From Ignatzschineria rhizosphaerae (GTDB lineage Bacteria; Pseudomonadota; Gammaproteobacteria; Cardiobacteriales; Wohlfahrtiimonadaceae), in the NCBI RefSeq assembly GCF_022655595.1, contig NZ_CP093379.1, forward strand, positions 351,001-415,000: 64,000 nt of DNA. The letters are read 5' to 3'. Shown here in pieces: positions 47,671-56,355 of the stretch (positions are counted from its first letter, which is position 1; every line of letters begins with the position of its first letter). The notes under the pieces are model-generated. The model ran no database searches and was not told the origin of the DNA. It saw only the letters and a list, made by a program, of their open reading frames with translations. Position numbers and translations under genes: made by a program.

Positions 47671-48201
47671 ATGTCATTGCATCATTTTACGCAATCAATT
47701 ACCGATTTTGCGCAGCAACATGAATCATGGATATTCTTATTAACGCTTGTTATCGCTTTCATTGAATCTTTAGTGATTATAGGGCTTTTCTTTCCGGGCA
47801 CTATCTTAATCGTATCATTGAGTGTTGTCGTCGGAACGATTCATTATCCCTTTGAATGGATGTGGCTTGCTTGTGCGTTAGGAGCTTTTTTGGGGATGTG
47901 GTGTTCTTATAGTTTTGGAAAGATTCATAAAAGTGGGATTGATCGGCTTTGGCCATTTTCTAAAAAGCCAAAGCTGTTGCCTAAAACCCAAGCATTTTTC
48001 CATAAATGGGGATTGTGGACACTATTTTTTTGTAGTTTCTTAGAGCCTCTTCGAGTCACGGTGCCGATGATTTGTGGAATTTTCTCGATTCCTAAATATC
48101 GTTATTTGCTTGTGAGCGGGGCATCTGCTACTTGCTGGTCATTGTTAGTATTATCTCCTGGTATTTTTGGGATTGAGTGGTTATCTAAGTTTATTCATTA
48201 A
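47671..48201 (+). CDS. DedA family membrane protein
   Basis: Inner-membrane protein of the DedA/SNARE-associated (VTT) family, several members of which flip undecaprenyl phosphate or phospholipids. The frame opens at 47641, but ATG 47671 has the strong site GGAAGGAGGGCAG before it. That gives 176 aa, shorter than most (about 200-220). Family features are IESLVIIGLFFPGTILIVSLSV, GMWCSYSFGK, and FLEPLRVTVPMICGIFSIPKYRYL with the conserved Arg. Its end overlaps the converging gene at 48191 by 11 bases. Confidence 0.85.
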   Translation: MSLHHFTQSITDFAQQHESWIFLLTLVIAFIESLVIIGLFFPGTILIVSLSVVVGTIHYPFEWMWLACALGAFLGMWCSYSFGKIHKSGIDRLWPFSKKPKLLPKTQAFFHKWGLWTLFFCSFLEPLRVTVPMICGIFSIPKYRYLLVSGASATCWSLLVLSPGIFGIEWLSKFIH

Positions 48202-49399
48202 TGTTTGGGAAACTTGAGCATTTTTTAGAGAGTTTTCGGGTAGATATCTGCCAGATAATAGGGTAGATGAATGAAAGTATTAGAATAATTAGGCTTGTGC
48301 TAAAGAGAAATAAACCACTTTGAAATAGTATTAAGCGCAGTGATAACCCCCATGCTATGGCATCATAAAGTATAATCACAAAGAGTAAGAGCATCGCACC
48401 ATAATGTAAAATTTGTTGGCGCTTAGTCACTAATCTTTGAGCAATCAATACAATAAGGGTAATAGCGAGTATCAGTAATATAGTAGAGATGCCGGCACTT
48501 GTGCTATAGGAGAGCTCTCTTATGGGGCGAATTCCATTTAAGTCTGGAATAAAGTTTTTATCTCCAAACGTGTTAATAATCTCAGCGAGATAATCCCATA
48601 AGAACCAGAGTATAGAGAGTAAAAAGCAGATTTTAAAACTAATATTGATAACAGCATCTAGAGATAGTGGTAGGGATTTTAAGAGTCTATTTTTGCTCCA
48701 AGCTGTAAAGTAACCAATAAAAATCATAGCGTAGAGTATTGAAAATAATGTACTAAAGTAAGGTGCTTCTTCATACGAAGGAAGCAGCACAAAGGGAATT
48801 AGAAGATACGGCGAGAGATGCCCAGTAATGATTATCATGAGCGCTAGCAATAAAGAGGTCATTAAAATTTTAGAGGGCCTATGACCATTACCATGGTTAT
48901 CAGCCTTATTAATGTAATGAGCTGATTTAGTGTTTAAAAAGTAGGGAACCACAAGGTTTACCAATATTAAGAAAAAAATAATCGCAAGTAATGAGCCAAA
49001 GTATGCCTGAAATGTGTAGATTGCTTGGCTTAGTAGGCCAATTTGAGTAAAGCTATCCTGTATAAAATAAAATGCCAGTAAAGATAAGAGAAGGTTAATG
49101 ATCTCGCTACTGATGAGATAAAAGAGGGGAAGCAAGATGGCAAATAAGATATTTTTTAATGATAAAACCGGCACCCCAAATTGAGAGAGAAAGAACCTAT
49201 AGAGGATAAAGAGAAATGCCCCATTGATAATAAAGGGATATAACAACCCTAAATAGTTGATGGGAATATCGGTAAATCCTTCATAACTTTTTGCATAGAT
49301 AAAGATAATGTAGAGCTTTTGCTGCCCAATACTAAAAAGGTAATAAAATATTACGGTAAGCGAGGCAAGAATGGTTGCGGCGGTTTTATGGGATTGCAT
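48191..49399 (-). CDS. Polytopic membrane protein of unknown function
   Basis: 402 aa, very hydrophobic, with about ten or eleven TM segments. I do not recognise a family. It starts with a TM segment (ATILASLTVIFYYLFSIGQQ), holds a polar loop near residues 165-180 (NKADNHGNGHRPSK) and another near 290-310, and ends in a basic tail (STRKLSKKCSS). No transport or enzyme motif is visible. Part of the layout recalls DUF4153-like proteins, but I cannot support that. Base composition is like its neighbours. Its end overlaps the DedA gene and its 5' flank is 352 bases carrying repeat copy 5. Confidence 0.7.
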   Translation of the reverse strand: MQSHKTAATILASLTVIFYYLFSIGQQKLYIIFIYAKSYEGFTDIPINYLGLLYPFIINGAFLFILYRFFLSQFGVPVLSLKNILFAILLPLFYLISSEIINLLLSLLAFYFIQDSFTQIGLLSQAIYTFQAYFGSLLAIIFFLILVNLVVPYFLNTKSAHYINKADNHGNGHRPSKILMTSLLLALMIIITGHLSPYLLIPFVLLPSYEEAPYFSTLFSILYAMIFIGYFTAWSKNRLLKSLPLSLDAVINISFKICFLLSILWFLWDYLAEIINTFGDKNFIPDLNGIRPIRELSYSTSAGISTILLILAITLIVLIAQRLVTKRQQILHYGAMLLLFVIILYDAIAWGLSLRLILFQSGLFLFSTSLIILILSFIYPIIWQISTRKLSKKCSSFPNINE

Positions 49400-49464
49400 G
49401 GTGATATTCTTTAATTTTAATATTTACTTTCATTAATAACTAGCTGGTAAAACTGTTATCGTTG

Positions 49465-49614
49465 ATTCGGTTTAAGAAAAACTGTTTTAAAAATAAAATA
49501 AGATAACTTATCAATCAAATACGCTTGCACGATGCTGGGTAGAACGATTTTTGTGCATCTCATAATTGATGCGCCGGTAATCTGATTTAGTCACTTTTAA
49601 ACCGATTTCATTAT
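49465..49614 (+). repeat. Intergenic repeat family, copy 5
   Basis: One of the most complete copies. Starts ATTCGGTTTAAGAAAAACTG, has GCTTGCACGATGCTGGGTAG then AACGATTTTTGTGCATCTC, then GATGCGCCGGTAATCTGATT, and ends ACTTTTAAACCGATTTCATT. The ends form an inverted repeat (CGGTTTAA and TTAAACCG). The 352-base region 49400-49751 holds it and a terminator and nothing else that I can support. Confidence 0.85.
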
Positions 49615-49682
49615 CATTTTAATTTTTCAGGACATTGATGATAAGTATGAGTGTTTTTAGGATGAATACGGGGTTTTTATGT

Positions 49683-49717
49683 AAAAATAGGCGCTAGCCG
49701 TGATGCAAGCACCTATT
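49683..49717 (-). terminator. Terminator of the DUF4139 gene
   Basis: Stem AATAGGCGCTAGC / GCAAGCACCTATT with one mismatch and one G-U pair. On the minus strand it is followed by TTTTTAC. It lies about 35 bases past the stop of the gene at 49752. Confidence 0.7.
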
Positions 49718-49751
49718 GATGGTTCGTTATTTAGACTTTATAACAAGAAAC

Positions 49752-51401
49752 TTACTCTAAAGATTGTAAGCCTTCAATATTCATCTCTTTTGGATAACGG
49801 ATTTTATAGCTATATTCAATTGCTTTACTCTCATTTTCTTTGAGGTTAAGCCCCCAAGAGAGATTTCCTGTGATGATATTATGGATGCCAGAGCCTAGTT
49901 GTAAGTCTTGAATTTTAATCTGCTCATTTTGGCTGACAGGAAGCTGATCTATAACGGTGAGCTTAATGTTATCTGGGCGAGAGTTTGTCGCTTTGATAGT
50001 GTATCCAAGTTTTCGCTCAATATTATTGCCGCTAAAAATACCAGAAGAGCCTTGGGTCTTTACTTCTTCTCGCTCAACAATGATTCTTTTTTCAATTCCT
50101 AAAGAGAGAGTTAACCCCTGTTGAAGATCATTAAGTTTGAGTACGCCTTGACCGATATAATGGTTTTCAAAGTAGAGACTTGTCACGCCTGGGAGAAGAT
50201 TTAAGCTTTGCCAATCTTTAATGGTCGCTTGTAAGTAAGCATTAGGGCTGAGTTTAGGAATCGCAATATATTGATACTCCGTCGCAAGTTCAGCGCGCTG
50301 AATAAAAATGGTATGTTCTTTACCATCCGATGGGATCGTGTAGGGGATATTAATGAGGTATTGCGTATTAATACCGCCATTATCTGTGATAACGTATTCT
50401 TCTAGTGTTCTCTGTCTTTGGGGAGCACCGTTAAAGTCTTCAAAAGAAGCTTTAGCATTCCTTTTTGGTGATTCAGATTCATAATCATATCGAATTTCGC
50501 CATATAGTACTTTATTGTCAAGGGGGCTAGCTTCGCTGAGATACCATGGGGTTAGCGTTGGAATCGTTGTGTTTTGTGAGGGATTGCCAGAAGAGAGAAT
50601 GATGTTGATATTATCCCAAGCAATTCCAGAGTTTTGATAGAGCTTTGCTTTGTAAGTCAGCTCGATAGGTTGATTAACTGAGGTCGTATGAATATCGTAA
50701 GTCGGAATCCAGCCCGCCTTATTGACTACGTAGGTAATATCAAGTTTCGTGCTAGTGGCTTTAGGCGCATAGAGTCTGATTTTAATACGAGCGCCGGGCT
50801 CAACACCTTTTTGTTTGGTCTTTTCTAGAAGCTGCTCTAAATGATTAATATCATCGTTGATCTTGGTGAGTCGACTTTCTATTTGGGCATTATCTGTTAA
50901 TAGCTGCTCTGTTTTCTTTTCAACAAGATTAATGAGGTCATTAATCTCATTGACAGATAGGGCATTTTCTTTAGTGCGCTCTAAGTTTTTACTATTATCA
51001 ATGATCGTAAGCGCTGCCTTATTGGTTTTAAGGCGAATAACATCCGTTGTTTTCTGATCTTTTAGTAGATCTATTTGGTCTTGAATATTTTGGATTTCGC
51101 CTGTAGGGATCTCTTTCTCTCGGTAATCTTTAGTAAATTGTGATGAAAGAATAAGAACATCTTGGTCAGCAAAGACCGATAAGGTCTCAGGATTAACATT
51201 GCCGGCAATATTACTAAGTATAATATCGCTCTCACCTTTAGGAACGCTCACGGTAGTTTGGCTTCTTAACTCAGCGCCCTTAAGGTAAATCGTGGCATCT
51301 GTTAAGTGAACGGGTTGCGTTTTCGCTATCGTATTGCCGCTGGCAAAAAAGGGAAGTGTTAATGCTGAAATTAAAAGAATATAGTGAGGAAGGCGTTTCA
51401 T
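49752..51401 (-). CDS. DUF4140/DUF4139 domain exported protein
   Basis: Exported protein of unknown function related to bacterial proteins once labelled mucoidy inhibitor A-like. 549 aa. The signal peptide covers residues 1-27 (about ASGNT). An N-terminal DUF4140-like part (VHLTDATIYLKGAELRS, about 30-125) is followed by a coiled-coil stretch (about 100-200, rich in Leu, Glu, Lys and Asn). Then comes the DUF4139 domain (about 205-540) with YVVNKAGWIPTYDIH and DNINIILSSGNPSQNT. It ends in a beta-rich part with GYTIKATNSRPDNIKL and LSWGLNLKENESKAIEYSYKI. Single gene with a terminator after it. Cell location is likely periplasmic or outer membrane. Confidence 0.85.
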   Translation of the reverse strand: MKRLPHYILLISALTLPFFASGNTIAKTQPVHLTDATIYLKGAELRSQTTVSVPKGESDIILSNIAGNVNPETLSVFADQDVLILSSQFTKDYREKEIPTGEIQNIQDQIDLLKDQKTTDVIRLKTNKAALTIIDNSKNLERTKENALSVNEINDLINLVEKKTEQLLTDNAQIESRLTKINDDINHLEQLLEKTKQKGVEPGARIKIRLYAPKATSTKLDITYVVNKAGWIPTYDIHTTSVNQPIELTYKAKLYQNSGIAWDNINIILSSGNPSQNTTIPTLTPWYLSEASPLDNKVLYGEIRYDYESESPKRNAKASFEDFNGAPQRQRTLEEYVITDNGGINTQYLINIPYTIPSDGKEHTIFIQRAELATEYQYIAIPKLSPNAYLQATIKDWQSLNLLPGVTSLYFENHYIGQGVLKLNDLQQGLTLSLGIEKRIIVEREEVKTQGSSGIFSGNNIERKLGYTIKATNSRPDNIKLTVIDQLPVSQNEQIKIQDLQLGSGIHNIITGNLSWGLNLKENESKAIEYSYKIRYPKEMNIEGLQSLE

Positions 51402-51569
51402 AGAGCTCCTTAGATACCATCATGATCCATATTATCTAGTAATAGATATTGTTGATTATGGTTTAAATCAATTGTTTATAGTATCACTATCTAAGAGTTT
51501 AAAGCTTTACTCAAATCATATTTAAGCTTTTTATGATTATCCCTTTTCTAACATTGCATTCACTTTAAA

Positions 51570-52994
51570 CTATGCGGCATTTTCCTCAGTTTTTGGAGCA
51601 CCATATTTATTAACAAAAGCGCGGTAGCTATACTCTCCATAAGGAATTAATGTGTAGCGTTCAATCTTTGACTTACTCTTTTCCACTTTATCAGCTTCAA
51701 TCTCTTCATTGAGCGCTTCTTTAATCTCATTTGCCTCTTCGTTTGCCATCGCTTCGATAATGGCATCTTCATCAATACGTGGGTCAAGTGTTGCAGCTGC
51801 AATAGGTGAGACATGTCCATCAGGCATAAGAACGTGCGGGAGTGCATCTTCCACATCGGTATGGAGCTTTTTGCTCGCTTTAGAGAAATTCATCGCAATA
51901 ATAGAGAGCGCAATCGCGATGGTGAAAAGATAGAGCCCTTTGGCGCCAAAGTATTCCATAAAGTAGCCAGAGATAAGTGGGCCAATAGCCGCACCCACTC
52001 CAAAGAGCATCAGTAAGATGGCACTTAAAGAGACACGTTTATCTTCATCAATATTGTCATTGGCAATCGCCACTGAAAGAGGATAGAGCGTAAATTGTAG
52101 TGCAATTGCAAAGAAGCTTGCGATCGCAATATAGATATTTGTGGCAAATGGCATATTAATAAAGATCGAGCAGACTAATAAGCAAAGTGCCACAAGCGTG
52201 ACTAATAAGAGTCGATTCATGCGATCTGATAGTAAACCTAAAGGCCACTGAATAATCAGTGAAGCGCCGATCGCAATCGCCATATAGATTCCCGCTTCTT
52301 GAGTATCTAATCCTAAACGAGTGGCAAAGATAGGACCTAAACCATAGAAAGATCCGACCATCATGCCGGCAAAGAGAGTAATAAGTAGTACTTGTGGCAA
52401 TGTTTTAAGAAAGTAACCAACATTTAAGGGGGCTGCTTTAAGAGGAATCGGGTGAATTGCTCTTGTGACGGCTAAAGGTACTAAGCAGAGCGAGAAAAAC
52501 ATCGATACAATCATTAAAACACGAACATCAATAGGATCGATCGCTGTAAGCGCTAATTGTCCAATTAAGACCCCTAATGAGCTAACTGCCATATAGATTC
52601 CAAAGACGATTCCTCTTTGTGAGGGTTCTGCTTGGTCATTAAGCCAGCTTTCTATCACCATATATTGACACATCATCATGAGCCCCATAATAAAGCGAGC
52701 GACTAGCCAAAACTCAAAAAGGTCTACAAGCCCCATCATAATAACCGTCGCAGCAGTAATACCGGCACCTGTTACATAGCTTCTAATGTGCCCAACTCTT
52801 GCAATTAGTCTATGCCCAAGCTTAGCGCCAATGACAAGCCCAGTATAGTACGCTGAAGTTAAGCTACTAATTAAAAGATCGCTGACGCCTTGGCTTTCAA
52901 GCTCTAAAGCGACAAATGTGGTTAATAACCCATTTGCAAAGAGCATAAAAAGTGTCGCGAGATAGAGCGAAGAAAAGGTTGTGATTGTACGCAT
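51570..52994 (-). CDS. YcaD-like MFS transporter with acidic C-terminal tail
   Basis: Inner-membrane MFS protein of the YcaD/UMF-like group, 474 aa with 12 TM segments to about residue 385. Marks are SLTSAYYTGLVIGAKLGHRLI, MMCQYMVIESWLNDQAEPSQRG (the YcaD-type motif) and PLGLLSDRMNR. The last 90 residues form a charged tail (DEDAIIEAMANEEANEIKEA) that relatives often lack or share only in part, and it ends ENAA. The substrate is unknown. It is divergent from the TonB-receptor operon, with 258 bases between starts. Whether it shares iron control is not shown. Confidence 0.82.
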   Translation of the reverse strand: MRTITTFSSLYLATLFMLFANGLLTTFVALELESQGVSDLLISSLTSAYYTGLVIGAKLGHRLIARVGHIRSYVTGAGITAATVIMMGLVDLFEFWLVARFIMGLMMMCQYMVIESWLNDQAEPSQRGIVFGIYMAVSSLGVLIGQLALTAIDPIDVRVLMIVSMFFSLCLVPLAVTRAIHPIPLKAAPLNVGYFLKTLPQVLLITLFAGMMVGSFYGLGPIFATRLGLDTQEAGIYMAIAIGASLIIQWPLGLLSDRMNRLLLVTLVALCLLVCSIFINMPFATNIYIAIASFFAIALQFTLYPLSVAIANDNIDEDKRVSLSAILLMLFGVGAAIGPLISGYFMEYFGAKGLYLFTIAIALSIIAMNFSKASKKLHTDVEDALPHVLMPDGHVSPIAAATLDPRIDEDAIIEAMANEEANEIKEALNEEIEADKVEKSKSKIERYTLIPYGEYSYRAFVNKYGAPKTEENAA

Positions 52995-53117
52995 ATTAAA
53001 TAGGTCTACTTTTTGAGTAATAAAGAGTTATCAAAAATATCGTGAGGATATGATAGCGCAAAGTTACTTAAAGATAAAAAAGAAAGGCTTTTTAGGTCTG
53101 CTTGGTAATAATTAGTT

Positions 53118-53136
53118 GAAAATAGTTATCATTGCC
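53118..53136 (+). promoter_or_regulatory. Fur-box-like site upstream of the TonB receptor operon
   Basis: GAAAATAGTTATCATTGCC matches the Fur consensus at 13 of 19 positions and adjoins the -35 of the promoter at 53138. A second poorer stretch (about 53150-53170, CATTAATGACAATAATTC) overlaps the -10. The position suggests iron-dependent repression. It fits the operon content (receptor, TonB, ExbB, ExbD). Confidence 0.6.
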
Positions 53137-53137
53137 A

Positions 53138-53166
53138 TTGACTTTGCTTTCATTAATGACAATAAT
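53138..53166 (+). promoter_or_regulatory. Sigma-70 promoter for the receptor-tonB-exbBD operon
   Basis: -35 TTGACT (53138-53143), 17-base spacer, -10 AATAAT (53161-53166, five of six). The predicted start is near 53173, giving a leader of about 80 bases that contains the short upstream ORF. Confidence 0.7.
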
Positions 53167-53212
53167 TCCTATTAGCTAAAGGTTAGCACTTACTTAGGAG
53201 TTTTTAACACGG

Positions 53213-53263
53213 ATGTTATCTCATATTGGATTTGATAAAGGGTTTAGTTTGAATGCATCGTAA
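53213..53263 (+). CDS. Short upstream ORF overlapping the TonB receptor start
   Basis: A 16-codon frame (MLSHIGFDKGFSLNAS) begins at ATG 53213 behind TAGGAG (spacing 12, rather long) and stops at 53263, 11 bases inside the receptor gene, whose ATG is 53253 in another frame. This layout would allow translational coupling of the receptor to the short frame, as for the uof leader before E. coli fur. Whether it is translated is unknown; it may be chance. Confidence 0.3.
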   Translation: MLSHIGFDKGFSLNAS

Positions 53264-55442
53264 TATTTTGTCACAACAGATTAAAGTAGCACTCTTATTG
53301 TCAGCTGCTACCTCTCTTTTTGTATCAGCAAATGCTGATGATGTTTTATTGGAGAAGGCAACAGAAGAAGAGGTCACAAAAGCTGCAGACCTCGGATCAA
53401 TGGTCGTTACCGCTTCTGGCTTTGCACAGGAAGTAAAAGATGCTCCAGCATCAATTTCTGTCATTGGGCAAGAGACGATCAGTCAGAAACCTTTCAATGA
53501 TATTGGGGATGTTTTAAAAGATGTCGAAGGGGTGAATGTTAGTCGTGGTGGAAAATCCGGTGGCGCAAATATCGGCATTCGCGGAATGGGCTCTGATTAC
53601 ACCTTATTAATGGTCGATGGTCAAAGAGTTAGCCAAAATAGCTCAGGTGCGCGCCCCAATGGTTTTGGGGATGTGGATTCCAGTTTTATTCCACCAAGTT
53701 CTGCGATTGAAAGAATTGAAGTAGTACGTGGTCCAATGTCTACACTTTATGGCTCAGATGCTTTAGGTGGGGTTGTGAACGTGATCACGAAAAAAGTACC
53801 AGATGAATGGGGCGGACAGGTGACCTTCTCTATTGAAGAGCCAACTAATAGTAAATTTTCAGGGGGAAATACCACTGCATTTTACTTAGGAGGTCCGATT
53901 CAAACAGATTTAGTAGGACTTGCCTTAATGGGAAGCTTCCAAACTAAGCGAAACGCAAAGGGAACATATGTTAAAAACCCGGCGGGAGAATTGGGTAAAA
54001 TCGCTAACTTTAGTGGTTTAGGTGAGCGTAAGAATTTTAACTACGGTGCACGCTTAACATTTACTCCTGAAAACCAAGAGTTTGTAGTGAGTTATGATCG
54101 TGGCGTTCAGCGTTATGAAAATGGTGATAATCAGTTAGGAACACAAAATAGCTCCTTAGCTCCTGGAAAAACAGGGGGTGGTTATGCGGATCATTTACGT
54201 TTTACTCGTGAGCGAATTGGTGTGACCCATAAAGCAGAATTAGATTTTGCAACGGTAGAATCCGCATTGCTTTGGGATCAAACAAAAACCATCGGGCGTT
54301 TAAACCCTATTAATAGAACGCCATCTCCTAGACAAGGGATGGATCGCGATATTAAATATAGCAATATCATTTTTGATCATAAATGGATGTTTGGTTTAGG
54401 CGATCACTTTATTAGTGCAGGGCTTCAATATAAGAGCCAGAAATTTAAAGATACGCTTGAAGGCGCTGAATTAGATACAAAACAGTGGCAATGGGCACTC
54501 TTTGCTGAAGATGAGTGGATGATTACCGATAATGTCATCGCGACATTTGGTCTTCGCTATGACAAGAATGAAGACTTTGGTAGTCATTTTAGCCCAAGAG
54601 CTTACTTAGTTTGGAATATAGATGATAACTGGCAAGTCAAAGGGGGTGTAAGCCGAGCATTTAAAGCCCCAGACTTACAGAAGATGACAGATGGAGTAAT
54701 TGGTTTAGGGCGACAAGGTGCGCTTCCTTTATTAGGAAACCCCAATTTGAAACCAGAAACGGCAACATCTGCAGAGTTAGGGTTCTCTTATGATAATCTT
54801 GATAATTTTAGATTTAGCGCAACAGGATTTTATACAAGCTTTAAAGATAAGATTGAAAGTGTTTCATTAGATAACTGTAATGTAAACAACGTTGCTGGCT
54901 GTATCACCATTAATGGTGATGATAGAGGTTCGGCAACCTTTAGTAAGCAATTTAACGTTGATGATGCAAAGCTTTATGGTCTAGAGCTTGGATCACGTTA
55001 TCAAATTCGTGACGATATTGGCTTAACCGCAAACTATACTTATACCCATAGTAGTTACAAAAATAACAATGGGCAAAAAATCCCATTTAGTAAAACACCT
55101 CAGCATATGATCAATATAAAGGCTGACTGGCAGATTACAGGTCAGTGGAATGTATGGGCTGAAGGGGAATATCGTGCAAAAGAGTATAACGATTTGAACT
55201 GGCATAAAGAGAAAGTTTATTACCGTAATTATGCGTTAGTAAATCTTGGTGCGAGTTATAAACCGTCCCGTGAAATGACAATTAACTTTGGGGTAGATAA
55301 CCTCTTTGATAAAAACTTCTTAGATTACCACATGCCAGAAACAGGAACAGCCGCGCCTAAGCCGGGAGCTGATTATCAAAATGGTTATGCGCGTATTGAA
55401 GAAGGTCGCAAACTTTGGTTAAAACTAAATTACGAGTTCTAA
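53253..55442 (+). CDS. TonB-dependent outer-membrane receptor (FepA/CirA-like)
   Basis: Outer-membrane siderophore-type receptor powered by TonB. 729 aa, normal for the class. The signal peptide ends at SANA (about residue 28). A TonB box-like segment follows (DLGSMVVTASG, about 48-58). The plug domain (about 60-175) holds ASISVIGQETI, NIGIRGMGSDYTLLMVDGQR and VEVVRGPMSTLYGSDALGGV. The 22-strand barrel runs to the terminal strand LWLKLNYEF. Relatives carry catecholate siderophores such as enterobactin or its breakdown products. The actual ligand is unknown. No siderophore synthesis genes are in the window. It is the first gene of the operon with tonB, exbB and exbD, all iron-uptake parts. Confidence 0.93.
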   Translation: MHRNILSQQIKVALLLSAATSLFVSANADDVLLEKATEEEVTKAADLGSMVVTASGFAQEVKDAPASISVIGQETISQKPFNDIGDVLKDVEGVNVSRGGKSGGANIGIRGMGSDYTLLMVDGQRVSQNSSGARPNGFGDVDSSFIPPSSAIERIEVVRGPMSTLYGSDALGGVVNVITKKVPDEWGGQVTFSIEEPTNSKFSGGNTTAFYLGGPIQTDLVGLALMGSFQTKRNAKGTYVKNPAGELGKIANFSGLGERKNFNYGARLTFTPENQEFVVSYDRGVQRYENGDNQLGTQNSSLAPGKTGGGYADHLRFTRERIGVTHKAELDFATVESALLWDQTKTIGRLNPINRTPSPRQGMDRDIKYSNIIFDHKWMFGLGDHFISAGLQYKSQKFKDTLEGAELDTKQWQWALFAEDEWMITDNVIATFGLRYDKNEDFGSHFSPRAYLVWNIDDNWQVKGGVSRAFKAPDLQKMTDGVIGLGRQGALPLLGNPNLKPETATSAELGFSYDNLDNFRFSATGFYTSFKDKIESVSLDNCNVNNVAGCITINGDDRGSATFSKQFNVDDAKLYGLELGSRYQIRDDIGLTANYTYTHSSYKNNNGQKIPFSKTPQHMINIKADWQITGQWNVWAEGEYRAKEYNDLNWHKEKVYYRNYALVNLGASYKPSREMTINFGVDNLFDKNFLDYHMPETGTAAPKPGADYQNGYARIEEGRKLWLKLNYEF

Positions 55443-55462
55443 TATAAAATCTTAAAGAGATA

Positions 55463-56236
55463 ATGATGAATAATGGCAATAGAGTTACTGCAATAATGGC
55501 CATCCTCTGCGTGAGCTTAGTTCACGCAGGGGCATATATGGGCCTCACTGCTGTAAGTGATCCTGAAATGAGTATGATGCAAGAGGGTAATGCTGTAAGC
55601 ATGACGATGCATGAGTTTCAATTAGCAGGGGTTACAGAACAGACAGAGGGAAATGCAGAAGATTCAGCAATGGATAGCGAAGAAGCTCCTGAACCGCAAG
55701 TAGAGGAGCCGCCAAAAGAAGAAACCCCGCCAGAGCCGGAGCCTGAGCCACCAAAACCTGAGCCAGAGCCTGAACCAAAACCTGAGCCTAAGCCAGAGCC
55801 TCCTAAAGAAGAGGTGGTAACGACAAAGGCGCCATCAGAAAATAAAGTTCAGCGTCAAGAAGCGAAACCTGAGCCAAAACCAGAACGCCGTCAACAGCGT
55901 CAGCAACCTCGTAAGCAAGCCTCAGATTCAAATGCTCGTGCGGTACAAACAGCTAAAGCAGTTTATAGTGAAAGCGAAGTTAGCGTGCTTAGTAAACCAA
56001 CACCGGGGTATCCAAGAGCAGCAAGACAGCGCCGTATGCAAGGAACAGTAGATCTTTTAGTAGGCATTAATGAGAGTGGTTCTGCATATTCTGTAAAAAT
56101 TGCGCGTTCATCAGGACATGATATTTTAGATAAGGCAGCGGCAAAAGCAGCACATGGTATTCGTTTGAAACCATATAAAGTCAATGGTGTTGCAACATCG
56201 ATTCAAGTAAAGATTCAATATGTCTTTAAGATGTAG
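55463..56236 (+). CDS. tonB: Energy transducer TonB
   Basis: Inner-membrane protein that spans the periplasm and passes proton-motive energy from ExbB-ExbD to outer-membrane receptors. 257 aa. The single TM anchor is at about residues 9-28 (AIMAILCVSLVHAGAYMGL). A Pro/Glu/Lys-rich spacer follows (about 75-150, many EPEPKPEP units), long and periplasm-spanning. The C-terminal TonB domain starts near 170 with LSKPTPGYPRAARQRRMQGT and ends in VNGVATSIQVKIQYVFKM. It is 20 bases after the receptor stop and 119 bases before exbB. A Fur-like half site follows its stop. Confidence 0.93.
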   Translation: MMNNGNRVTAIMAILCVSLVHAGAYMGLTAVSDPEMSMMQEGNAVSMTMHEFQLAGVTEQTEGNAEDSAMDSEEAPEPQVEEPPKEETPPEPEPEPPKPEPEPEPKPEPKPEPPKEEVVTTKAPSENKVQRQEAKPEPKPERRQQRQQPRKQASDSNARAVQTAKAVYSESEVSVLSKPTPGYPRAARQRRMQGTVDLLVGINESGSAYSVKIARSSGHDILDKAAAKAAHGIRLKPYKVNGVATSIQVKIQYVFKM

Positions 56237-56254
56237 TATTGGGGAATCATTATC
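56236..56254 (+). promoter_or_regulatory. Possible second Fur site before exbB
   Basis: The right half AATCATTATC (56245-56254) matches the Fur consensus in full, but the left half does not (about 12 of 19 overall). TATAAT occurs at 56297-56302 without a good -35. This may mark an internal iron-regulated promoter for exbB-exbD. It is weak evidence. Confidence 0.3.
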
Positions 56255-56355
56255 ATCTTCAAGATAGATTCAGGCGTCCCTGTTTCTATTTAGAGATATA
56301 ATGGCAAGATATTTTTAAACAAAACAACAGCGAATCAAGTAAATAAGGGAACAAG

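Noticed and set aside
55720-55810. Tandem DNA repeat in tonB
   Set aside because: This is the normal Pro/Glu/Lys spacer of TonB, not an independent repeat.
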